From an uncultured Hyphomicrobiales bacterium (GTDB taxonomy: Bacteria > Pseudomonadota > Alphaproteobacteria > Rhizobiales > Xanthobacteraceae), in contig CAITEM010000471.1 in NCBI GenBank assembly GCA_903891395.1, positions 1-17,315 on the forward strand: a stretch of DNA of 17,315 nucleotides, read 5' to 3'. Positions within the stretch are counted from its first letter, which is position 1. Every line of letters begins with the position of its first letter. The notes below the pieces were generated by a model. It saw only the letters and a list, made by a program, of their open reading frames with translations. It ran no database searches and was not told the DNA's origin. A program made the position numbers and the translations under genes. Positions 1-6,079 of the stretch are shown here, piece by piece.

Positions 1-1
1 C

Positions 2-250
2 CAGGCCGACATCGCCTTCGTCATCGGCGCCAACGATGTTACCAACCCGGCGGCGGAAGACGACAAGACCTCACCGATTTACGGCATGCCGGTGTTGCAG
101 GTGTGGAAGGCCGGCACCGTGATGTTCATCAAGCGGTCGCTGGCGTCAGGCTATGCCGGCATCGACAACCCGCTGTTCTATCGCGACAACACCATGATGT
201 TGCTCGGCGACGCCAAGAAGATGACCGAGACCATCGTCAAGGCGATGTAG
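2..250 (+). CDS. pntB: NAD(P) transhydrogenase subunit beta, C-terminal 82 residues (5' truncated by window)
   Basis: This is the end of the membrane-bound proton-translocating nicotinamide nucleotide transhydrogenase beta subunit, which passes hydride between NADH and NADP+ coupled to proton movement. Only the cytosolic NADP(H)-binding domain III is visible. It carries the family signatures GANDVTNPAAEDD, SPIYGMPVLQVWKA, KRSLASGYAGIDNPLF and a GDAKK near the end, which line up with the end of E. coli PntB. Reading is open from the first bases to a TAG at 248-250. The rest of the gene, and presumably pntA, lies upstream outside the window. Its last 14 bases overlap the last codons of the convergent formyltransferase-like gene. 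Confidence 0.95.
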   Translation, partial: QADIAFVIGANDVTNPAAEDDKTSPIYGMPVLQVWKAGTVMFIKRSLASGYAGIDNPLFYRDNTMMLLGDAKKMTETIVKAM

Positions 251-986
251 CCGCCGCGAGTGCCGGTTCGTCCGGCGATTGCGCGGGTACGATCCCGGGC
301 GCTTGCAGGTCGGTTTTTGCCTCCGGCGCGACGTAGCGAAACTCGCGGCCGTGCAGCGTAATGGTCGGGCTCAGGCCGAAGCATCCGGCGCCGAAGACGC
401 CGATGCGCCGCTCCAGTTCATCCTTGGAAATGTCCGCCGAAATCTCGCACAGCGTCGCAAAATTGCGCCGCGTGCTGCGCCGTCCGCTCCACGCGACGGG
501 AAGCGCCGCCAACGGCCCGGCTTGCGTCGCCAATATCCTGGCGAGATTCCAGAACAGCCGCGCCACCGAGACCAGCGCCAACTGTTCCAGGTGTTCGACC
601 GGTGTATTGGGCCGGACGGCGAACGTCTCGACGCCGATGATCGGCCCGGAATCGACGCGCTCGTGCATGCGGTGCGCGGTCGTGCCGAACTCGGTCGCGC
701 CGTCATACGTCGCAAAATAGGCCGGCAGCCAGCCGGGATAATGCGGCGGCCCTGGATGAAAATTATAGGCGCCATAGCCCAAGGTTTCGAGAATGTGCTT
801 CGGCACGATGACCGGCGTGACAAATGCGATCAGTCGCGCCTTGGACAATAGCGCCGACGGCAGCGCCTCAAGTTCTGCGTGCGATTTAACGTGGCGAATT
901 TCCAATGCCGGATTGCGTTCGCGCAACACCGAGGCCAGCACGGCTTCCTCGATGGGACCAGTCAGCAAGATGATGGTGTCGAACAT
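237..986 (-). CDS. Formyltransferase family protein (Fmt/PurN-like fold)
   Basis: The 249-residue product resembles the formyl-transferase domain of methionyl-tRNA formyltransferase and related folate-dependent enzymes. The catalytic triad can be read: N75 and H77 in NFHPGPP, and D112 in RVDSGPI, with spacing close to that of Fmt (N-x-H, then Asp about 35 residues on). The HPGP loop replaces the HxSLLP of true Fmt, and the protein is shorter than Fmt (about 310 aa), with a tail of roughly 70 residues after the Rossmann-like domain. The substrate is therefore unknown; sugar-nucleotide or amino-sugar formylation is possible. I chose the ATG at 986; a GTG at 1004 would add six residues. It is first in order downstream of the His-rich gene on the same strand and overlaps pntB convergently. 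Confidence 0.75.
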   Translation of the reverse strand: MFDTIILLTGPIEEAVLASVLRERNPALEIRHVKSHAELEALPSALLSKARLIAFVTPVIVPKHILETLGYGAYNFHPGPPHYPGWLPAYFATYDGATEFGTTAHRMHERVDSGPIIGVETFAVRPNTPVEHLEQLALVSVARLFWNLARILATQAGPLAALPVAWSGRRSTRRNFATLCEISADISKDELERRIGVFGAGCFGLSPTITLHGREFRYVAPEAKTDLQAPGIVPAQSPDEPALAAATSP

Positions 987-1049
987 GGCTGGCCGCTGAC
1001 GCACAAGGCTGCGCCGGAAAGACAGGGGGGTGTCGGGGAGCGTGTCGAA

Positions 1050-1280
1050 CTACGCGGTTACGTCGAGGAGATTTGTCGACGTTGCTGTCGTGGCGGGGTC
1101 GGTGCTGGTGCTCGTAGACGTCGCTGGCGAAGAAGCCTTGGCCGCGCCGCCGCCGTGATGATGGCCGCCGTGATGGTGTGCGCCCTTTGTCTGTTGCTGC
1201 GACGTCGCCGGCGCTTGCTGCGCGTCGGCTTGCGCCAGCGGAAGGTTGGCTGACGTGTTTGAAATAGACGCGATGGCCAT
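1050..1280 (-). CDS. Small His-rich low-complexity protein, unknown function
   Basis: A 76-residue protein starting MAIASISNTSAN. The middle holds GAHHHGGHHHGGG (six His in two HHH runs), flanked by Gln/Ala-rich and Ser/Thr-rich stretches; there is no clear signal peptide or membrane span. The ATG at 1278-1280 is preceded by GGAG about seven bases upstream, which favours it over a longer reading from 1409 whose extra 43 residues look non-coding. HHHGGHHH clusters are compatible with nickel, zinc or copper binding, but that is inference from composition only. I recognise no named family. It sits between the formyltransferase-like gene and the sensor kinase, all on the minus strand, with loose spacing. 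Confidence 0.6.
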   Translation of the reverse strand: MAIASISNTSANLPLAQADAQQAPATSQQQTKGAHHHGGHHHGGGAAKASSPATSTSTSTDPATTATSTNLLDVTA

Positions 1281-1444
1281 GACCGTCTCCGGCAGGACTC
1301 TTGGTCCCATTCGAATCGCGTCGCCCCCCGGCGTGCTGCCGTGATAATGCCGGCGTAATTTGCAAACGGTTAACGATAAGGCGGGCGAACCGCGTTCGAC
1401 TCCGTGCAACGCGTTTATTTACGTAGCTTTTATCTCGAGCGCCG

Positions 1445-2530
1445 CTATTCGAGCGGCATCGGCACCGAGCAGCGCATCTGCAGGCCTTCTGGGCGATATT
1501 CGACGTTCGCCGCGGCCTGGATCTGGCCCGGCAATACCGCTTCCAAAAGCCGCGAGCCGAAGCCCTGGCGTTGGGGCGACGACACCGCCGGCCCGCCGCT
1601 TTCGATCCAGAGGAAATCGAGTCTGCGCCGCGTCGCCTCGATGGTCATGCTCCAGGTTACGTCGATCTTGCCGCCGAAGGCCGACAGCGAACCGTATTTC
1701 GCGGCATTGGTCGTGAGTTCGTGGACCGCCATGCCGAGCGACACCGCGAGTTGCGCGGTCAGCGGCACGTCGGGCCCGGTCAAGGTGATGCGGTTGTCGC
1801 TGCCGTCGTCGAAAGCGTCGAGTTCATTGTGCAGGATGTCGCAAAAGGTCACGGCACCTGCTTCGTCGGTCAGCAGCCGGTGCGTCTTGGCGAGCGCGCC
1901 GATGCGCCCGATCAGGGCGTCCTTGAACTGTTCGATCGTGTCCGAGGTGCGCGCGGTCGATCCCATGATCGCCTGCACGGTGGCCAGCGTATTGCGGACG
2001 CGGTGGTGCAACTCGCGGATCAGCAAGGCCTGCTGCTCCTCGGCGCGCTGGCGCTCGCTGATGTCGACCAGCATGTTGACGGCGCCGATCAATTGTCCGG
2101 CTTCGTCATGCAGCGGCGTCGGGTAAGGGATGAAGGCGACGCGCGTACCGTCCGGGCGCTCGGCGAGGGCTTCCATGCCGCGCACCGTGCGGTTCTCGCG
2201 CAACGCAATCGTCATCGGGGAGCGGTCGTGCGCCATCGGCGTGCCGTCGGGCCAAAACAGCTTCCATGAGCCACACCATGCGGAGCCGAGCTCCGGCCTG
2301 TGGCCCCATAATTCGACGGCGGCATCGTTGTAATAAGTCAGCCGCCCCTCGGCGTCGGTCGTGTAGACCGCCGTGGGCAGCGCCTCAAGCAAGGCGCGGA
2401 AACGTCGGTCAAGCTCGTTCGCGGTGACGGGAGAACCCACCGCATCTGAAATCGGGAAAACATTTTGATCGCCGGACGCACCCTTCCGGGCCGCCATCGC
2501 GCGTTCCAGCTCGCTTTCAAGGAAACTCAA
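1445..2530 (-). CDS. PAS-domain sensor histidine kinase, HWE/HisKA_2 family
   Basis: A soluble 361-residue sensor kinase. An N-terminal PAS domain (about residues 40-160; hallmark VYTTDAEGRLTYYNDAA) precedes a dimerisation box with phospho-acceptor His176 in ELHHRVRN. The ATP-binding domain has the HWE-type N box (H270 and N275 in VHELTTNAAKYGSLS) and the W308-x-E310 motif in LWIESGGP, with a late G box at QGFGSRLL. There is no membrane segment, so it senses a cytoplasmic signal. HWE kinases in alphaproteobacteria often feed the general stress response or single-domain regulators; no response regulator lies nearby. I picked a TTG at 2530 because AGGGATGAG lies just upstream and a TATAAA -10 candidate at 2637-2642 makes the longer TTG start at 2635 unlikely. 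An internal ATG at residue 12 is another option. Confidence 0.88.
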   Translation of the reverse strand: MSFLESELERAMAARKGASGDQNVFPISDAVGSPVTANELDRRFRALLEALPTAVYTTDAEGRLTYYNDAAVELWGHRPELGSAWCGSWKLFWPDGTPMAHDRSPMTIALRENRTVRGMEALAERPDGTRVAFIPYPTPLHDEAGQLIGAVNMLVDISERQRAEEQQALLIRELHHRVRNTLATVQAIMGSTARTSDTIEQFKDALIGRIGALAKTHRLLTDEAGAVTFCDILHNELDAFDDGSDNRITLTGPDVPLTAQLAVSLGMAVHELTTNAAKYGSLSAFGGKIDVTWSMTIEATRRRLDFLWIESGGPAVSSPQRQGFGSRLLEAVLPGQIQAAANVEYRPEGLQMRCSVPMPLE

Positions 2531-2629
2531 AGGCTCATCCCTAGCAATCAAAACGCGCCCACACGCCCGGTTTTTCAACCTGAAAACCCCAACCCCAGTC
2601 GGTGGAAACGCAGTTGACGGCAATAAGTT

Positions 2630-2666
2630 GCACAAATTTATATGGGTTTTGCCGATTTTTCCTTAA
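2630..2666 (-). promoter_or_regulatory. Candidate sigma-70-type promoter for the HWE kinase
   Basis: On the minus strand TTAAGG (2666-2661) is followed after 18 bases by TATAAA (2642-2637). The -10 matches consensus at five of six positions, the -35 is weak. Transcription would start near 2630, about 100 bases before the chosen start codon. The region is notably A/T-richer than its surroundings. Confidence 0.35.
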
Positions 2667-2707
2667 CGCCGTCAGCGGCATAGCCAGCGGGCGCGATCAG
2701 GCAGCGG

Positions 2708-3196
2708 TTAAAGAACCCGCGTCATGACGAAAGCGTCGACCAGTCCCAACCCTGGGTGGCGGAAGGCATTCGGCAAACGCCCCACAACGGTGAAGCCGTT
2801 ATCCTGCCAGAGCCTCACGGCGCGCGCGTTGGTGGAGACCACAAAATTGAACTGCATGGCAACGAAACCACGCGCCCGTGCCTTGGCCAGGGAATGTTCG
2901 CACATCGCCCGCGCGATGCCGCGCCCCGTGGCTTTCGGCGCAACCACGTAACCGCAATTGGCGACGTGGGCGCCACCGCCGCGCTGGTTGGCGCGCAGAT
3001 AGTAGGTGCCGACGATAAGGCCATCGGCCTCGGCGACGAACACGGCGTGGTCTGGCGTGCGCCAATAGGCCAGTGCGTCGGCGCGGTGGATGTCGCGCGG
3101 GACCGGATAGGTCTCACCGGCGCGGAAGGTCGGCTCCAGGATCGCCCAGATCGCGTCGTCGTCTGCTGCAACGGCCGGGCGGATGATCGGGTTCAT
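2708..3196 (-). CDS. GNAT family N-acetyltransferase
   Basis: A 162-residue single-domain GCN5-related acetyltransferase, likely cytoplasmic. It starts with IIRPAVAADDDAI, a typical RxAxxxD opening, and holds the acetyl-CoA pyrophosphate-binding motif A at about residues 83-95 (GYVVAPKATGRGIA). The C-terminal part has the usual N-A-R-A-x-x-L-W-x-x-x-G-F segment (residues 123-135) of amino-acid or small-molecule acetyltransferases. The acceptor substrate cannot be told. The ATG at 3196 is the first good start. It is divergent from gnd, with 132 bases between the two start codons, and its stop is about 40 bases from the promoter region assigned to the sensor kinase. Confidence 0.88.
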   Translation of the reverse strand: MNPIIRPAVAADDDAIWAILEPTFRAGETYPVPRDIHRADALAYWRTPDHAVFVAEADGLIVGTYYLRANQRGGGAHVANCGYVVAPKATGRGIARAMCEHSLAKARARGFVAMQFNFVVSTNARAVRLWQDNGFTVVGRLPNAFRHPGLGLVDAFVMTRVL

Positions 3197-3328
3197 GGTG
3201 CGTTGCTACCACGCGATCCGTCGGCCGATCCAGGCCGGCCGCGCAATTCGCCGGGCCCGATGCAACCATGCCGTTGCCAGCGCGTTGCTCGACGGGGGCG
3301 AATCTCGACAAGCCATGAGATTCTCCAA

Positions 3329-4306
3329 ATGCCACTTCCAATTCGTAATCTGGGTATTGTCGGCCTCGGTAAAATGGGGGCGGACCTGGCGAAGAACGCG
3401 CTCGCCCACGGCTTCGCCGTTGCTGGCACCGACACCCACGATGTCGCTCCTGACCTCAAACAAGCTGGTTTTAAGTTCGCTGCCGATCTCAAGCAACTGG
3501 CGGCTCTGTTGCCGCGGCCGCGCTTCGTCCTGCTCTATGTGCCGGCCGGTCCGCCGGTGGATGGTGTCTTGGCCCAGCTCGCAAGCATTCTCGAACCGGG
3601 TGACATCGTCGCCGATGGCGGCAATTCTTATTGGGGCGACTCGATCCGGCGTCACGCGCGCCTGAAAGAGAAACAGATTCATTTCATCGACGCAGGCACG
3701 TCCGGGGGACCGGGCGGCGCGCTCGAAGGCGCCTGTTTCATGCTCGGTGGCGAGGCGGAGCCGGTCGCCGCTGTCGAGCCGATCCTGCGCAAGCTCGCGG
3801 TCGAGGGCGGCTACGTGCATGCCGGTGGTCCGGGCGCCGGCCATTTCACCAAACTCGTGCACAACGGCATCGAGTTCGCGATGTTGCAGGCGATCGGCGA
3901 GGGCGTCGACCTGCTTGAGCAATACCGCGAGAAACTTCCGGTCGCCGACGTCTTGAGTTGCTGGCGGCACGGTTCGGTGATCCGCTCGTGGCTGGTCGAT
4001 CTGATGGAAAAGATGTACCGCGAGAGGGGCGGCCTCGCCGGGACGCCTTCTTATATCGACGATACCGGCGAGGTGAATTGGCTGGTCGACGATGCGCTGC
4101 ACATGGAAGTGGCGATCCCGGTGATCACCCAGTCTGTCATCCAGCTCATCGCCTCGCGCGACGCGACGCATAATGCGGCACGGGCGATCGACCAGATGCG
4201 GCACGGCTTCGGCGGTCATCCCTACGGCAAGGATGCCGGCGTTGCCCATGAACGCCACACGGGGCGCATCGGCGGGTTTGTCGGCAATGGCGGAGACGCG
4301 TCATGA
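3329..4306 (+). CDS. gnd: 6-phosphogluconate dehydrogenase, decarboxylating (short YqeC-type)
   Basis: This enzyme oxidatively decarboxylates 6-phosphogluconate to ribulose-5-phosphate in the oxidative pentose phosphate pathway. The 325-residue length fits the short YqeC-type enzymes rather than the 470-residue form. Visible features are the dinucleotide fold GIVGLGKMGADLA (residues 9-21), the substrate loop ADGGNS (95-100), GTSGGPGGALEG (123-134), and catalytic K175, H178, N179 and E182 in KLVHNGIE. Acidic D35 and D38 after the second beta strand, where NADP-enzymes carry Arg, suggest NAD preference (inference). The start is the ATG at 3329-3331 with GAGA eight bases upstream; the same frame stays open back to 2756 but that part is antisense to the acetyltransferase gene. 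Its TGA overlaps the ATG of the ASRT gene (ATGA). Confidence 0.9.
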   Translation: MPLPIRNLGIVGLGKMGADLAKNALAHGFAVAGTDTHDVAPDLKQAGFKFAADLKQLAALLPRPRFVLLYVPAGPPVDGVLAQLASILEPGDIVADGGNSYWGDSIRRHARLKEKQIHFIDAGTSGGPGGALEGACFMLGGEAEPVAAVEPILRKLAVEGGYVHAGGPGAGHFTKLVHNGIEFAMLQAIGEGVDLLEQYREKLPVADVLSCWRHGSVIRSWLVDLMEKMYRERGGLAGTPSYIDDTGEVNWLVDDALHMEVAIPVITQSVIQLIASRDATHNAARAIDQMRHGFGGHPYGKDAGVAHERHTGRIGGFVGNGGDAS

Positions 4307-4680
4307 CGAAAACCATTGGCCGCCTGACCTGGGCCGTGGCGGAGGGCTATATCCCGCCGGCATCGACCGGCACGACGCGCGAACTGACCAGCCACGAGAC
4401 CGTCTGCATCCTCAACGCCAACGATGAAGATGCGCGTGTCGAGATCACCGTCTACTTCGCCGACCGTGCACCCGCCGGCCCTTATGTCTTTACCGTCGGC
4501 GGCAAACGCACGCGCCATCTGCGCTTCAACGATTTCGCCGATCCCGAACCGGTGCCGCTCGGTACCGACTTTTCCAGCATCATCGCGTCCGACGTGCCCA
4601 TCGTGGTGCAGCATACGCGGCTCGATACCCGCCAACCGGCCCTCGCGCTGCTCAGCACCATCGCTTTTCCACTCGATTAA
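4303..4680 (+). CDS. ASRT-family protein (sensory rhodopsin transducer homologue)
   Basis: The 125-residue product is clearly related to the Anabaena sensory rhodopsin transducer along its whole length. Near-identical family segments are TWAVAEGYIPP (9-19), SHETVCILNANDEDARVEITVYF (30-52), GPYVFTVGGKRTRHLRFND and SDVPIVVQHTRLDTRQ. ASRT is a small soluble beta-sandwich protein that forms tetramers. Comparative analyses of the superfamily have proposed that its members bind small molecules, probably sugars, rather than serving rhodopsins in general. No rhodopsin gene is in this window. The gene overlaps the gnd stop codon by four bases, so translation is probably coupled, and a role linked to 6-phosphogluconate or gluconate metabolism is a reasonable inference. 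Confidence 0.9.
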   Translation: MTKTIGRLTWAVAEGYIPPASTGTTRELTSHETVCILNANDEDARVEITVYFADRAPAGPYVFTVGGKRTRHLRFNDFADPEPVPLGTDFSSIIASDVPIVVQHTRLDTRQPALALLSTIAFPLD

Positions 4681-4706
4681 CGGCGTAGCGACAGCGAAAC
4701 CGGAGC

Positions 4707-4739
4707 AAAAAGCGCGGAGGCGACCCTGCGTTTTTTTTT
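4707..4739 (+). terminator. Possible intrinsic terminator after gnd-ASRT
   Basis: An imperfect short stem (CGCGGAGG with CCCTGCG, one mismatch and one G-T pair) ends in a run of nine T at 4731-4739, 27 bases after the end of the stem-side gene. The T-run touches the stop codon of the convergent methyltransferase gene. The T-tract is convincing, the stem only fair. Confidence 0.4.
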
Positions 4740-5409
4740 AATTTCGCACGCCGCTGACGAAATACTGACCGCCGAGCGGCAGCCAGTGCAGATAGGCCTC
4801 CAGCGGCCGCAGCGCCGCGACTGCTTCCGGAAAAAACAGGCAATAGCCCGTCGCGGCGATGGCGAAACCCGCCTCGCGCATGCGCCGCATGGTCTCGCGT
4901 CTGGTCAGCAGCACGGCGTCGGCGTCGAATTCGCAGGTGTTGACCAGGTGCCGCGTCACCGGATTGAACGGATTATGTTCGAAGATGATCAGGTGTCCGC
5001 CGGGCTTGAGCCGGTCGTGACAGAAGCGCAGCGCGTCCTGCCGCTCGGCCGGCGGGATGTGGTGAAACACGCAGGACGCCAGCGCGAGGTCGAATCTCTT
5101 CGTCGGGTCCAATGCGTCGGGCGTGAAGAAGCGGCAATCGGGATTGTCGCGCCGCGCGATCACGAGGCTATCGGCGGAAGGGTCGCAGCCGACGATACCG
5201 GCGTTGGGAAACGCGGCGCGGAAATACGGCATGGCGCGGCCGACGCCGCAGCCGAAATCGAGCACCGCGTCGGCGGCGCCGGTCAACTCTTTGGCGCGCT
5301 CGACTTTGTAGCGGACGAAGTAATCGTTATCGCGGTTGAAGAAGCCGGTCTGCGCGGCGATCATCGCTTCGTAGCGGCCGGCATATTGATCGAAGTCGAT
5401 TTTCGTCAT
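4738..5409 (-). CDS. Class I SAM-dependent methyltransferase
   Basis: A 223-residue Rossmann-fold methyltransferase, cytoplasmic. Motif I is VLDFGCGVGR (residues 49-58), the acidic ribose-binding residue is D76 in GCDPS, the post-motif region has ASCVFHHIPP (111-120), and LKPGGHLIIFEHNP matches motif III and the following strand. The substrate is unknown; the FEHNPFNPVTRHLV segment is seen in methyltransferases near glycan or lipid genes, but that is not decisive. The ATG at 5409 has GGGAGG seven bases upstream. It is read convergently to the ASRT gene and lies downstream of rpsU behind a strong terminator, so it probably has its own promoter in the short gap between them. Confidence 0.88.
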   Translation of the reverse strand: MTKIDFDQYAGRYEAMIAAQTGFFNRDNDYFVRYKVERAKELTGAADAVLDFGCGVGRAMPYFRAAFPNAGIVGCDPSADSLVIARRDNPDCRFFTPDALDPTKRFDLALASCVFHHIPPAERQDALRFCHDRLKPGGHLIIFEHNPFNPVTRHLVNTCEFDADAVLLTRRETMRRMREAGFAIAATGYCLFFPEAVAALRPLEAYLHWLPLGGQYFVSGVRN

Positions 5410-5462
5410 CGATCTGCCTCCCTGGTTCGCGCTACGTGGCGATTAGAACGCTGGCGGCTTAC

Positions 5463-5495
5463 CAAAAAGAAAACGCGGGCGATAAACGCCCGCGT
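5463..5495 (-). terminator. Rho-independent terminator of rpsU
   Basis: On the minus strand a perfect 9-bp stem (ACGCGGGCG at 5495-5487, CGCCCGCGT at 5481-5473) with a 5-base loop runs into TTTCTTTTTG. It lies 28 bases after the rpsU stop and before the methyltransferase gene. Confidence 0.88.
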
Positions 5496-5522
5496 CGAAT
5501 TCACAAAACCCGGTATCGAAGG

Positions 5523-5840
5523 CTAGAAGCGGGGAGCCCCGCCGCCGGCGCCACCGCGGCCGCCACGGCCACCGGCGCCACCCGGACCACCGGCACCCGG
5601 ACCGGCAGCGCCCGGAACGACACGCGGCTTCATCGGCAACAGGCCTTCGCGCTGCATCTTCTTGCGCGCGAGCTTGCGGGCGCGACGGATGGCTTCCGCC
5701 TTTTCCCGCGCCTTCTTCTCAGACGGCTTTTCGTAATGGCCGCGAAGCTTCATTTCGCGGAAGATACCCTCACGCTGCATCTTCTTCTTGAGCGCCTTGA
5801 GGGCTTGATCGACGTTATTGTCGCGAACGAGAACTTGCAC
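5523..5840 (-). CDS. rpsU: 30S ribosomal protein S21 with Gly/Ala/Arg-rich C-terminal tail
   Basis: S21 is a small basic protein of the 30S subunit near the anti-Shine-Dalgarno end of 16S rRNA, acting in translation initiation. The core (residues 1-70) is typical: VLVRDNNVDQALKALKKK, REMKLRGHYEKPSEKKAREK, then a long basic helix. The E. coli protein is 71 aa; here a further 32 residues or so follow, made almost only of G, A, P and R with GGRGGRGG. The start is a GTG at 5840 with AAGGAG five bases upstream, a near-ideal site. It stands alone between purK and the methyltransferase and ends at a strong terminator. Its leader carries a terminator-like hairpin (5877-5904). Confidence 0.95.
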   Translation of the reverse strand: MQVLVRDNNVDQALKALKKKMQREGIFREMKLRGHYEKPSEKKAREKAEAIRRARKLARKKMQREGLLPMKPRVVPGAAGPGAGGPGGAGGRGGRGGAGGGAPRF

Positions 5841-5876
5841 GCAGGCTCCTTCGTATGTGGCTCGGCCGGGTTTTCA

Positions 5877-5904
5877 TCCAAAAAGGCCGCAAAGACGGGC
5901 CTTT
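5877..5904 (-). terminator. Terminator-like hairpin in rpsU leader
   Basis: Minus-strand AAAGGCC (5904-5898), a 9-base loop and GGCCTTT (5888-5882) followed by two more T form a stem with a T-tract, ending 37 bases before the rpsU start codon. It could end purK transcription, but it leaves too little room for a separate rpsU promoter behind it, so it may be a leader attenuator. The stem is short and the T-run modest. Confidence 0.5.
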
Positions 5905-5975
5905 GAGTCGGGCGGCAGTAGCAGAATTGGGCGGATGAGTCCACCGGAACGGCCAAAAACCGCCGATCCATGGCC

Positions 5976-6011
5976 TTTTTCCATATAGGGCGAGGGGTTA
6001 CAGGCTGCCAG
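5976..6011 (-). promoter_or_regulatory. Candidate promoter for rpsU
   Basis: CTGGCA (6011-6006) and CTATAT (5988-5983) are separated by 17 bases on the minus strand. Both match consensus only partly. If real, rpsU has a leader of about 135 bases that contains the hairpin at 5877-5904. Confidence 0.3.
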
Positions 6012-6079
6012 CGGCGGCGTCAAATGGCTTTCAGGGGCTGTGGGCGGCGTTTCCAGGGCCTGGTCCGGGGCTCGCCTAA

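Noticed and set aside
2531..2635. Upstream extension of the HWE kinase to a TTG at 2635
   Set aside because: The added 35 residues look non-coding and start almost at the predicted transcription start; the TTG at 2530 has a good Shine-Dalgarno. Not fully excluded.
2756..3328. In-frame upstream extension of gnd to 516 residues
   Set aside because: The added part is antisense to the GNAT acetyltransferase gene and lacks family similarity; the Rossmann start GIVGLGKMG fits the ATG at 3329.
3206..4258. 350-residue minus-strand open frame across gnd
   Set aside because: Antisense shadow of 6-phosphogluconate dehydrogenase; no recognisable domain.
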